Assembly (NCBI RefSeq): GCF_022664435.1
Contig: NZ_JAKREU010000007.1
Coordinates: forward strand, 124,001 to 188,000
Direction of reading: 5' to 3'
DNA: 64,000 bases
Origin: Sphingomonas panni
GTDB lineage: Bacteria; Pseudomonadota; Alphaproteobacteria; Sphingomonadales; Sphingomonadaceae
Positions 26,714 to 35,036 of the stretch are shown here, piece after piece (the stretch's first letter is position 1; each line of letters begins with the position of its first letter). A program made the translations under genes and the position numbers. The notes under the pieces are model-generated. The model searched no databases, was not told where the DNA came from, and saw only the letters and a program-made list of their open reading frames with translations.

Positions 26714-27439
26714 ATGACGCTGCCCGCGCGACTGCGGTTGATCGCGCGGGCGGGCGGGATGCTGGCGGCGCTGCTCGTCTATCTGATCCTGCATGGCAGC
26801 TGGCGGTTGTTCGGGCGGCGCTCGCCCTGGCCGCCGCGCTTTCTGGGGCGCATCGCGGCGATCGTCGGGGTACGGACCACCGTCGTCGGATCGCCCGTTC
26901 CGCGTGACGTCCTGTACCTCGCCAATCATCAGAGCTGGATCGATATCCTCGCCATCGCCGGGGTGAGCGGGAGCGCATTCGTCGCCAAGGGCGAACTGCG
27001 TGACGCGCCGCTGGTCGGGTGGCTGTGCACGCTGAACCACACATTGTTCGTCGATCGCGGTGACCGGCTGGGTGTCGCGCGACAGATCGATACGCTGCGG
27101 CAGGCGTTGCTGGCCGATCATCCGGTAACGGTGTTTCCCGAAGGGACCACCGCCGCGCCGGGCGAATTGCTGCCGTTCAAGGCGGCGCTGCTGGGCGCGA
27201 TCGACCCGCCGCCGCCGGGATTGCGGGTGCAGCCGGTCTATTGCGACTATGGCGATGCGCATGAGGTCGCGTGGCTGGGCGACGAACCGGGCACGACCAA
27301 TGCCGCCTGCGTGCTGGCGCGGCCGGGCCGAATCGGGCTGACGATCCATTTCCTCGAACCGTTCGATCCGGCGGGCATGGGGCGCAAGGCGGTCGCAAAC
27401 CGGGCGCGGGATGCGATTGCGGCGGCGATGGCGCCCTAG
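26714..27439 (+). CDS. plsC: 1-acyl-sn-glycerol-3-phosphate acyltransferase family protein
   Basis: A 241-residue membrane-bound acyltransferase of phospholipid synthesis. An N-terminal membrane segment (about 10-28) precedes the NHQSWID motif (HX4D) and the substrate motif VFPEGTTAAPGELLPFK. It transfers an acyl group to lysophosphatidic acid or to a related acceptor such as an ornithine lipid. It starts six bases after fur. plsC after fur is common in sphingomonads. Which acyltransferase subfamily it belongs to cannot be fixed by eye. Confidence 0.88.
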   Translation: MTLPARLRLIARAGGMLAALLVYLILHGSWRLFGRRSPWPPRFLGRIAAIVGVRTTVVGSPVPRDVLYLANHQSWIDILAIAGVSGSAFVAKGELRDAPLVGWLCTLNHTLFVDRGDRLGVARQIDTLRQALLADHPVTVFPEGTTAAPGELLPFKAALLGAIDPPPPGLRVQPVYCDYGDAHEVAWLGDEPGTTNAACVLARPGRIGLTIHFLEPFDPAGMGRKAVANRARDAIAAAMAP

Positions 27440-27446
27440 CCTCATC

Positions 27447-27529
27447 CGTCACCCCAGCGCAGGCTGGGGTCTCTCGATAATGCAGCGCGCGCCTCGCCGC
27501 GGGATACCCCAGCCTTCGCTGGGGTGACG
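27447..27529. repeat. Dispersed palindromic repeat, family A (copy A2)
   Basis: 83 bases, same structure as 11248-11330, between the convergent plsC and Gfo/Idh genes. Confidence 0.9.
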
Positions 27530-27548
27530 TGCTCGTACGGTTGGAACC

Positions 27549-28481
27549 CTACTCGCTGAATTCGCCCACCGTCACCCGCCGGCCGAGCAGGAAGGCGTCG
27601 TTGACATGGACGAAGGGCGACAGGTCGACATCGCTCTGCCGATCGCGCAGGCATTCGGCGAAACGGCGATAGAGCCGGGCATATTCGGGTTCGTCGCCGA
27701 CATCGACCGCGACACCGTCCACCGCCATCTGCGACGCGCCCATCGACAGCGTCAGATGACCGTCATCGGTCTCGACGTCGATGTCCCAGGTCTGCGGCCC
27801 GGTCTGGTCGAAGTCGAATTCGACGCGGACCGGCACGCCCGCCGTGTCGGTGAAGTCGAGGTCGGCGGCGATCGGCGCGTCGCGGTTCGACGGGAAGCGC
27901 AGCTCGGCCGCGTCGAGCAGCAGCGGGCGGGGCAGGATGCGGGTGATGACCGACAGCGCGTTGATGCCGGGATCGAACACGCCGATACCCGGCTCCCAGA
28001 TCCATGCCTGCCCGGGATGCCAGACGCGCACGTCTTCCTTCCAGTTGACCGTCACGCGGCGGATATCGCGCTGGTTCAGCCATTGCCGCGCCGGCTCGAC
28101 CGCCGCAGCCTCCCGCGAATGCCATGTCGCGAACAGCACGCGGCGGGCGCGTTCGGCGGCGCGGGCAAAGGCCTGCGCCTCCGACAGGGTCGCCGCCGGC
28201 GGCTTTTCGATCATGATGTCGAGGCCATGGTCCAGCGCCTGCTGGATCAGCGACAGCCGCCCGCGCGGCGGCGTGCAGATGGAGATGGCCTGTACGTCGG
28301 GCATCGCCGCCATCATCTCGGCGATCGTCCTGAACCCCGGCACGCCCTCGGGCGGGCTATGGCCGGTGACGGCGGCGACGAGTTCGAAGTCGGGGCTGGC
28401 GGCGATTTGCGGGATATGCTGGTCGCGCGCGATCTTGCCGATGCCGGCCAAGGCAATGCGGGTGGGGGAAGCCAACGTCAT
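27549..28481 (-). CDS. Gfo/Idh/MocA-family dehydrogenase, probably sugar 1-dehydrogenase (galactose dehydrogenase-like)
   Basis: A 310-residue NAD(P)-dependent oxidoreductase. The Rossmann start RIALAGIGKIARDQHIPQIAASPDFELVAAV matches D-galactose/L-arabinose 1-dehydrogenases, and the catalytic lysine is in MIEKPPAATL. The C-terminal half has WEPGIGVFDPGINALS. It would oxidise an aldose to the lactone as in the Entner-Doudoroff-type galactose route. ATG 28481 follows CAGGAGAGA. No galactonate genes are adjacent, so the substrate assignment rests on resemblance to that subfamily. Confidence 0.88.
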   Translation of the reverse strand: MTLASPTRIALAGIGKIARDQHIPQIAASPDFELVAAVTGHSPPEGVPGFRTIAEMMAAMPDVQAISICTPPRGRLSLIQQALDHGLDIMIEKPPAATLSEAQAFARAAERARRVLFATWHSREAAAVEPARQWLNQRDIRRVTVNWKEDVRVWHPGQAWIWEPGIGVFDPGINALSVITRILPRPLLLDAAELRFPSNRDAPIAADLDFTDTAGVPVRVEFDFDQTGPQTWDIDVETDDGHLTLSMGASQMAVDGVAVDVGDEPEYARLYRRFAECLRDRQSDVDLSPFVHVNDAFLLGRRVTVGEFSE

Positions 28482-28541
28482 TCTCTCCTGACGATTATTT
28501 GTCCGACTTATCAAGCCGACCCCGCCCCCGCAAGCGGTGCG

Positions 28542-29297
28542 TCAGATTCCGTCGGCCACCACGTCGCGCCCCGTGGCACGCAGCCGCTCGGCGAGGTCGG
28601 CAAGGCAGGTTTCGACCAGCGCCGGATCGGTCGCCCGGACGACGAAGTTCGCGCCGGTGCGGCCTTCGCGAAAGAACGGATAGCTGCCGATCGCCACCCC
28701 GTCATGCGCGCGTTCCACCTCGCGCAGCATCCCCGCCACCTCGCTCTCACCCACCCAGCAGCCGAGCGTGCCGGACACGACCGGCAGGCCACCTTCCAGC
28801 GTGCCGGTCAGGCTGTCGAGCATCGCCGCCGCGATGTGCGGCACCCCGGCCATGACGAAGATGTTCCCGATATGGATGCCCGGCGCACCGGACATGCGGT
28901 TCTCGATCAGCTCGCCCCCCTCCGGCACTCGCGCCATACGCAGCCGCGCGTCGGTCAGCCCGCCGCGCGTCGTGTAATATTCCTCGAGGATCGCCCGGGC
29001 GCGGGGGTGGACGACGACCGGAACGCCCAGCGCCGCCGCGATCGAATCGACGGTGATATCGTCATGCGTCGGCCCGATGCCGCCGGTCGTGAACAGATAG
29101 TCGTTGCGCGTCCGCAGAATATTGACCGCCTCGACGATCGCTTCCTCACGATCGGCGACGACGCGAACCTCGGACAGGCGGATGCCCTGCACGTTCAGCC
29201 AGGTGGCGAGTTGCGCGACATTCTTGTCCTGCGTCCGGCCGGAGAGGATTTCATCCCCGATGACGAGCAGGGCGGCGGTCCAGATGCGGTCGGTCAT
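28542..29297 (-). CDS. CinA-like molybdopterin-binding domain protein
   Basis: A 251-residue protein made only of the N-terminal MoCF-biosynthesis/CinA domain (TAALLVIGDEILSGRTQDKN, FTTGGIGPTHDDIT, VMAGVPHIAAAMLDSL). It lacks the C-terminal NMN-deamidase domain of full CinA. Such short forms are widespread in alphaproteobacteria; function is unproven. ATG at 29297 is the only good start; the frame upstream continues antisense to map and is not coding. map is divergent, 63 bases away. Confidence 0.85.
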   Translation of the reverse strand: MTDRIWTAALLVIGDEILSGRTQDKNVAQLATWLNVQGIRLSEVRVVADREEAIVEAVNILRTRNDYLFTTGGIGPTHDDITVDSIAAALGVPVVVHPRARAILEEYYTTRGGLTDARLRMARVPEGGELIENRMSGAPGIHIGNIFVMAGVPHIAAAMLDSLTGTLEGGLPVVSGTLGCWVGESEVAGMLREVERAHDGVAIGSYPFFREGRTGANFVVRATDPALVETCLADLAERLRATGRDVVADGI

Positions 29298-29360
29298 GCC
29301 CCTCGCATAGCGCGGGTGTGCGCCCTCGCCTAGCGCCCGATCCTTGCCTATATGGGCACC

Positions 29361-30188
29361 ATGACCGACTATCAGACCGTCACCGCCGATATGCCGCTCG
29401 CCCGGACCGGCGCGATCAAGCTGCACGATGCCGCCGGCTTCGAAGGGATGCGGCGCGCTGGCCGGCTTGCCGCGCATATCCTCGACGAAATCACCCCGCA
29501 CGTCGTGCCCGGCGTGACCACCGCCGAACTCGACACGATCATCTATCGCCTGATGCGCGAAGGGGGCGCGGTGCCCGCGACGCTCGGCTATCGCGGCTAT
29601 GCCCATTCGACCTGCATCTCGATCAACCATGTCGTGTGTCATGGCATCCCGTCGGACCGGACGCTGAAGGATGGCGACATCGCCAATATCGACGTGACCC
29701 CGTTGCTGGATGGCTGGCATGGCGACAGCAGCCGGACCTATCTGGTCGGCAACGTGCCGATCAAGGCGCGCAAGCTGGTCGACGTGACCTATGAATGCCT
29801 GATGCTCGGCATCGAACAGGCGAAGCCCGGCAACCGGATGGGCGACGTCGCGCACGCGATCCAGCGCCATGCCGAGGCGCATCGCTACGGCGTGGTCCGC
29901 GACTTCTGCGGGCATGGCCTGGGCCAGCTGTTCCACGATGCGCCGGAGGTGATCCATGCCGGGCGACCGGGCACCGGACCGGAGCTGCGGCCGGGGATGT
30001 TCTTCACCATCGAACCGATGATCAATATCGGGCGGCCCGACGTGAAGATGCTCGACGATGGCTGGACGGCGGTGACCCGCGACCGGTCGCTGTCAGCGCA
30101 GTTCGAGCATTCGATCGGCATCACCGAGGACGGATGCGAGATTTTCACGCTGAGCCCCAAGGGCTTCACCAAACCACCGTACCTCTGA
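29361..30188 (+). CDS. map: Type I methionine aminopeptidase
   Basis: A 275-residue pita-bread metallopeptidase that removes N-terminal Met from new proteins. The five metal ligands are visible: Asp in NIDVTP, Asp in GWHGDSSRTY, His in CGHGLGQLFHDAPEV, Glu in FTIEPMI and Glu in QFEHSIGIT. Histidine in HGIPSD is also conserved. ATG 29361 (MTDYQTV) or 29352 (MGTMTDYQ) could be used; there is no clear ribosome-binding site for either. Confidence 0.95.
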   Translation: MTDYQTVTADMPLARTGAIKLHDAAGFEGMRRAGRLAAHILDEITPHVVPGVTTAELDTIIYRLMREGGAVPATLGYRGYAHSTCISINHVVCHGIPSDRTLKDGDIANIDVTPLLDGWHGDSSRTYLVGNVPIKARKLVDVTYECLMLGIEQAKPGNRMGDVAHAIQRHAEAHRYGVVRDFCGHGLGQLFHDAPEVIHAGRPGTGPELRPGMFFTIEPMINIGRPDVKMLDDGWTAVTRDRSLSAQFEHSIGITEDGCEIFTLSPKGFTKPPYL

Positions 30189-30308
30189 GCTCCTCCCCGC
30201 GCCGGGGAGGATAACACTGCCCGAAAAACCGGCACCCTGCCCCTTCTGTGGGCAATATCGACAGTCCCGTCCTAATCCCCGATGATCCCGCCACAGGCGA
30301 ATCGCCGG

Positions 30309-30325
30309 TTGGCACGGTAATTGTT
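30309..30325 (+). promoter_or_regulatory. Possible sigma-54 promoter of glnB-glnA
   Basis: TTGGCACGGTAATTGTT matches the -24/-12 pattern (TGGCACG-N4-TTGC) except that -12 has GT instead of GC. GG at 30311-30312 and GT at 30323-30324 are 10 bases apart, as required. It lies 58 bases before glnB, a gene often under NtrC/sigma-54 control. No clear NtrC site was seen upstream. Confidence 0.5.
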
Positions 30326-30328
30326 TAA

Positions 30329-30721
<393 letters not shown>

Positions 30722-30811
30722 CGCAGCGCAGCATTATTTCGAATCACGGGGCGTTCCGGGGCGATTGATTGCGCCGGAGCGTGGGGTTTAATCCAGAAAG
30801 GGCAGTTTCCG

Positions 30812-32224
30812 ATGGCTACTACCGCCAGCACCATCCTGAAGCGGATCAAGGACCAAGAGATCGAGTGGATCGACCTTCGCTTCACCGATCCCAAGGGCAA
30901 GTGGCAGCACCTGACCATGGTCGCGTCGATCCTGGGCGAGGACGAGCTGACCGACGGCCTGATGTTCGACGGTTCGTCGATCGAGGGCTGGAAGGCGATC
31001 AACGAGTCGGACATGGTGCTGAAGCCCGATCTGGACGCGGTCTATACCGATCCTTTCTCGGCCACCCCGATGCTGGTCATCTTCTGCGACGTGGTCGAGC
31101 CGTCGACCGGCGAACTCTATGCCCGCGACCCGCGTTCGACCGCGAAGCGCGCCGAGGCGTATCTGAAGACGACCGGTATCGGCGACACCGTCTATGTCGG
31201 GCCGGAAGCTGAATTCTTCATGTTCGACGACGTGCGGTTCGAAAACAGCTATTCGACCAGCTATTACAAGATCGACGACATCGAACTGCCGGGCAATTCC
31301 GGCCGCGAATATGAAGCCGGCAACATGGGGCACCGCCCGCGCGCCAAGGGCGGTTACTTCCCCGTCGCACCGGTCGACAGCGCCGTCGACATTCGTGGCG
31401 AAATGGTCACCACGATGCTCGAAATGGGCCTGCCCTGCGACAAGCATCACCACGAAGTCGCCGCCGCGCAGCACGAACTGGGCCTGACCTTCGGCACGCT
31501 GACCACGACCGCCGACCGGATGCAGATCTACAAGTATGTCGTGCACCAGGTCGCCCATGCCTATGGCAAGACCGCGACCTTCATGCCCAAGCCGATCAAG
31601 GAAGATAACGGCTCGGGGATGCACACGCACTTTTCGATCTGGAACGGCGGCAGCCCGCTGTTCGCCGGCGACGGTTATGCCGGGCTGTCGGACATGTGCC
31701 TGTATTTCATCGGCGGCATCATCAAGCACGCCAAGTCGGTCAACGCCTTCACCAACCCGACGACCAACAGCTACAAGCGTCTGGTTCCGGGCTATGAAGC
31801 GCCGGTGCTGCTCGCCTATTCGGCGCGCAACCGTTCGGCGTCGTGCCGCATCCCGTACGGCACCGGTCCGAAGTCGAAGCGCGTTGAAGTCCGCTTCCCC
31901 GACGCGATGGCCAATCCGTATCTCGCCTATGCGGCGCTGATGATGGCGGGTCTGGACGGCATCCAGAACAAGATTCATCCGGGCGAGGCGATGGACAAGA
32001 ACCTGTACGACCTGCCGCCGGCAGAACTCGCGCAGGTCCCGACCGTCTGCGGTTCGCTGCGTGAAGCGCTCGACAGCCTCGAAGCGGATCACGATTACCT
32101 GCTGAAGGGCGACGTGTTCTCGAAGGACCAGATCGAGGCCTATGTCGAGATCAAGCGCGGCGAAGTGGCGCGGTGGGAAATGACCCCCAGCCCGGTCGAA
32201 TATGACATGTACTACAGCGCGTAA
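30812..32224 (+). CDS. glnA: Glutamine synthetase type I
   Basis: A 470-residue dodecameric enzyme making glutamine from glutamate, ammonia and ATP. Signatures are [64 protein letters not shown] and the adenylylation site [10 protein letters not shown], so it is the GSI-beta type regulated by GlnE. Full length. ATG 30812 follows GAAAGGGCAG. It ends in a strong terminator at 32340-32373, after about 115 bases. Confidence 0.98.
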   Translation: MATTASTILKRIKDQEIEWIDLRFTDPKGKWQHLTMVASILGEDELTDGLMFDGSSIEGWKAINESDMVLKPDLDAVYTDPFSATPMLVIFCDVVEPSTGELYARDPRSTAKRAEAYLKTTGIGDTVYVGPEAEFFMFDDVRFENSYSTSYYKIDDIELPGNSGREYEAGNMGHRPRAKGGYFPVAPVDSAVDIRGEMVTTMLEMGLPCDKHHHEVAAAQHELGLTFGTLTTTADRMQIYKYVVHQVAHAYGKTATFMPKPIKEDNGSGMHTHFSIWNGGSPLFAGDGYAGLSDMCLYFIGGIIKHAKSVNAFTNPTTNSYKRLVPGYEAPVLLAYSARNRSASCRIPYGTGPKSKRVEVRFPDAMANPYLAYAALMMAGLDGIQNKIHPGEAMDKNLYDLPPAELAQVPTVCGSLREALDSLEADHDYLLKGDVFSKDQIEAYVEIKRGEVARWEMTPSPVEYDMYYSA

Positions 32225-32339
32225 GGCGCGGCGACGACCGCGCCGGTGCGCCTAGCGGGCGCATCCGCGCTGTCGGCCGGCTTCGCCGACCCGGCGAGGA
32301 CCGACGACGTGGCTTCGCCACGTCGCGCTGAGACAAGAG

Positions 32340-32373
32340 AAAGGCGTCGGGCACCTGCCCCGGCGCCTTTTTT
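32340..32373 (+). terminator. Rho-independent terminator of glnB-glnA
   Basis: AAAGGCGTCGGGCA and TGCCCCGGCGCCTTT pair in a stem of about 14 bp with one bulge and a two-base CC gap, followed by six T residues. It is the clearest intrinsic terminator in the window. Confidence 0.85.
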
Positions 32374-32409
32374 GTATGTGGTGGGCGCCGTTGCCCCGCT
32401 ACCCACGAA

Positions 32410-32492
32410 CGTCATGCCAGCGCAGGCTGGCATCTTCCGGTACGAGCGCACCATGCCAACCGCGGGAGACCCCAGCCTTCGCTGGGGTGACG
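32410..32492. repeat. Dispersed palindromic repeat, family A (copy A3)
   Basis: 83 bases with the family A outline; the left arm reads CGTCATGCCAGCGCAGGCTG, showing divergence from A1. With the terminator this is all that the 375-base gap between glnA and the metallophosphatase gene holds; no gene was seen. Confidence 0.85.
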
Positions 32493-32599
32493 TGCGAATT
32501 GTGAAGGCGACTGATGCGATCCGCCTGCCCTCCGCCACACAACCGTAACATCCCCGTGGTGAAGCAACCCCGACCACCCGCCGCAGGAATCTCCCGCCC

Positions 32600-33550
32600 A
32601 TGACCGTCCTTCTCGACCGCCGTACGCTGCTCGGCGGGTTCGCCATCGGTGCCGCCAGCCTGACCGTCGCTCCAGCACAGGCACGCGCCGCGAAGAGCTG
32701 CACCTTCGCGGTGCTGGGCGACTGGGGTCGGGACACGCCCGAACAGCATCATGTCGCCGCCGCGATGGGCCGGGCAGCAGCGGAGGCCCGCAGCGATTTC
32801 GTGCTGGCGATCGGCGACAATTTCTACAGCGACGGCGTCACCTCCACCGACGACCCGCTCTGGCAGTCGGTGTTCGAAGGGGTCTATACCCACCCGGCCT
32901 TGCAGGTGCCGTGGTATGCGCTGCTCGGCAATCACGACTATCGCGGCAACCCGCAGGCGCAGCTCGACTATAGCGCGCGCAGCAAGCGCTGGCGGATGCC
33001 CGCGCGCTATTATCAGGTGGCCGATGCCTCGCTGGCGCGCGCGGACACCGAATTGTTCGCGATCGACACCTCACCCTTCGTCGAGCGCTATCGCGAAAGC
33101 GACGGGATGATCGGCAGCAACACCCGGTCGCAGGACACAAAGCCGCAACTGGCGTGGCTCGACCATGCGCTGTCGCAGTCGCGCGCCAAGTGGAAGCTGG
33201 TGACCGGCCACCACCCGATCCGTTCGGGCGGCAGCGGCCATGGCGACCAGCCGGAGATCATCGCCCAGGTGCTACCGATCCTGAACCGGCACGGCGTGCA
33301 GGCCTATATCGCCGGGCACGATCATGACCTGCAGCATATCCGCCGCGACGGGATTGACATGATCCAGTGCGGCGGCGGGATGGAAGCGCGCCCGGTGCAG
33401 GCGGTCGAGGGTACCCGCTTCTGCCGCGCCGCCGCCGGGTTCGGCATGGTGCGGATCGCGGGCGACCTGTTGTCCTTCGATCTGCGCGACGAACGCGGGG
33501 CCAGCCTCTACAACGCGTCGATTCCGGTTCGCGCCCGCGTCACGGCATGA
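32600..33550 (+). CDS. Metallophosphoesterase, purple acid phosphatase-like, exported
   Basis: A 316-residue secreted phosphatase. The N-terminus DRRTLLGGFAIGAASLTVAPAQA is a probable Tat signal. The dinuclear metal motifs are in order: GDWG, GDNFYSDG, GNHDY, GHHPI and GHDHD. Length and order match tartrate-resistant-type (type 5) acid phosphatases. It likely releases phosphate from organic esters in the periplasm. ATG 32600. Its 3' end overlaps the convergent atoE gene by 11 bases. Confidence 0.9.
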   Translation: MTVLLDRRTLLGGFAIGAASLTVAPAQARAAKSCTFAVLGDWGRDTPEQHHVAAAMGRAAAEARSDFVLAIGDNFYSDGVTSTDDPLWQSVFEGVYTHPALQVPWYALLGNHDYRGNPQAQLDYSARSKRWRMPARYYQVADASLARADTELFAIDTSPFVERYRESDGMIGSNTRSQDTKPQLAWLDHALSQSRAKWKLVTGHHPIRSGGSGHGDQPEIIAQVLPILNRHGVQAYIAGHDHDLQHIRRDGIDMIQCGGGMEARPVQAVEGTRFCRAAAGFGMVRIAGDLLSFDLRDERGASLYNASIPVRARVTA

Positions 33551-34964
33551 CCGGCGGGATATAGGGCAGCGTAAAGGCCAGCGCCCAGAGCAGGAACAGC
33601 ACCAGCGGCAAGTGGACGATCAGCTGAAGGAAGCTGAACCCGACGATGTCGCGCGCCTTCAACCCGAGGATGCCGAGCAGCGGCAACATCCAGAACGGGT
33701 TGATGAGGTTCGGCAGCGCTTCGGACGCATTGTAGATCTGCACCGCCCAGCCGAGATGCACCTGCAGGTCGTTCGCCGCCTGCATCACATAGGGGGCTTC
33801 CAGCAGCCATTTGCCGCCGCCCGAAGGAATGAAGAAGCCGAGGATCGCCGAATAGACGCCCATCGTGATCGGGAAGGTTTCGGTGGTGTTGAGCGATACG
33901 AAGGCGTGGGCGATGACGTCGGACAAGGTCGATCCGTCGGCACTCTTTGCGGTGGTCATCATCGCGGCGATCGCGGCATAGAAGGGGTATTGGATCAGGA
34001 TGCCGGCGGTGGCCGGCACCGACCGGGCGAGCGCGTTGAGGAAGCGTTTTGGCCGCCAGTGCAGCACCAGCCCCGCCATCAGGAACAGGAAGTTGTAGGT
34101 GTTGAGGTTCGAGATCGCGACCATCCACGGTTGCCGCGCAAATTCCTGCACCAGCCAGCCCGCCGCCAGCAGACCGATCAGGACGGTGAGCAGGGGGGCG
34201 TGTTCCAGCCACTCGCCGGGCTGGGTGCGGGGCGGCACGGCGTCGTCCTCGCGCGCCGGATCGATGCCCATGTCCTGCGCCGTCACCGCGCTGTCGCTAC
34301 CGGGGGCCGATGCGATGGCGATCACCGTCGACACGACGATCAGGATCGCTGCGATCAGCATCGATTGCCACAGGAAGATCGTCTGGCTGAACGGGATGAC
34401 GCCGGTGATCGGGAGCAGGCCGGGCGGCAGGCTGGCCGGGTTCGCCTGTAGCTGCGCCGAGGAGGATGACAGCCCCATCGCCCAGGTCGCGCCAAGGCCG
34501 AGATACGCCGCAGCCCCGCCTGCGCGATAGTCCATTCGGAGTTCGGTGCGGCGCGCCAGCGCGCGGGTCAGCAGGCCACCGAAGATCAGGCTCAATCCCC
34601 AGCTCAAGAGCGAGGAGAGCATCGTCGCGATAGCGATCAGCCCGATCGCGCCGCGCCCGCTTTGGGGAATCAACGCCAGCCGGTCGATCAGCCGCTGCAT
34701 CGGCGCGGAGGTCGCGACCACGTAACCGCCGATGGTGACGAAGGCCATCTGCATGGTGAAGGGGATCAGCGTCCAGAAGCCATCGCCGAAGCTCTTCGTC
34801 ACCGCCGTGACCGGCGCGCCATTTGCCAGCACCGCGACCGCGACGACCACGACCGCCAGTGCCACGAACACGAAGGCATCGGGAAACCAGCGTTCGGCCC
34901 AGTCGGTGAAGCGCAGCGCGACACGGGCAAGGCGGCCATCGGTGGCGGGGGCGGCAGCGGGCAT
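33540..34964 (-). CDS. atoE: Short-chain fatty acid transporter AtoE-family
   Basis: A 474-residue inner-membrane protein with about 11-12 helices. It matches the AtoE (TIGR00366/COG2031) family: RFTDWAERWFPDAFVFVALAV at the start, SLLSWGLSLIFGG, ETFPITMGVYSAILGFFIPSGGGKW and INPFWMLPLLGILGLKARDI. Such proteins import short-chain fatty acids such as butyrate or acetoacetate. ATG 34964 follows GGAGACG; the frame upstream is weaker. No atoDAB genes are nearby. Confidence 0.9.
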   Translation of the reverse strand: MPAAAPATDGRLARVALRFTDWAERWFPDAFVFVALAVVVVAVAVLANGAPVTAVTKSFGDGFWTLIPFTMQMAFVTIGGYVVATSAPMQRLIDRLALIPQSGRGAIGLIAIATMLSSLLSWGLSLIFGGLLTRALARRTELRMDYRAGGAAAYLGLGATWAMGLSSSSAQLQANPASLPPGLLPITGVIPFSQTIFLWQSMLIAAILIVVSTVIAIASAPGSDSAVTAQDMGIDPAREDDAVPPRTQPGEWLEHAPLLTVLIGLLAAGWLVQEFARQPWMVAISNLNTYNFLFLMAGLVLHWRPKRFLNALARSVPATAGILIQYPFYAAIAAMMTTAKSADGSTLSDVIAHAFVSLNTTETFPITMGVYSAILGFFIPSGGGKWLLEAPYVMQAANDLQVHLGWAVQIYNASEALPNLINPFWMLPLLGILGLKARDIVGFSFLQLIVHLPLVLFLLWALAFTLPYIPPVMP

Positions 34965-35036
34965 CGGCGTCTCCGGTGGTTCGAACCCTATACGAACCAC
35001 TGCCCCAATCGTTGCGCAGCCGGTTCGACCCGTGCG

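Noticed and set aside
28482..28520. A GntR-type operator (TTGTCCGACTTATCAA) before the Gfo/Idh gene
   Set aside because: Only the outer three bases of each side pair, too weak to claim.
30215..30300. NtrC-binding sites upstream of the sigma-54-like promoter
   Set aside because: GCACC...GGGC at about 30232-30253 does not form the expected inverted repeat.
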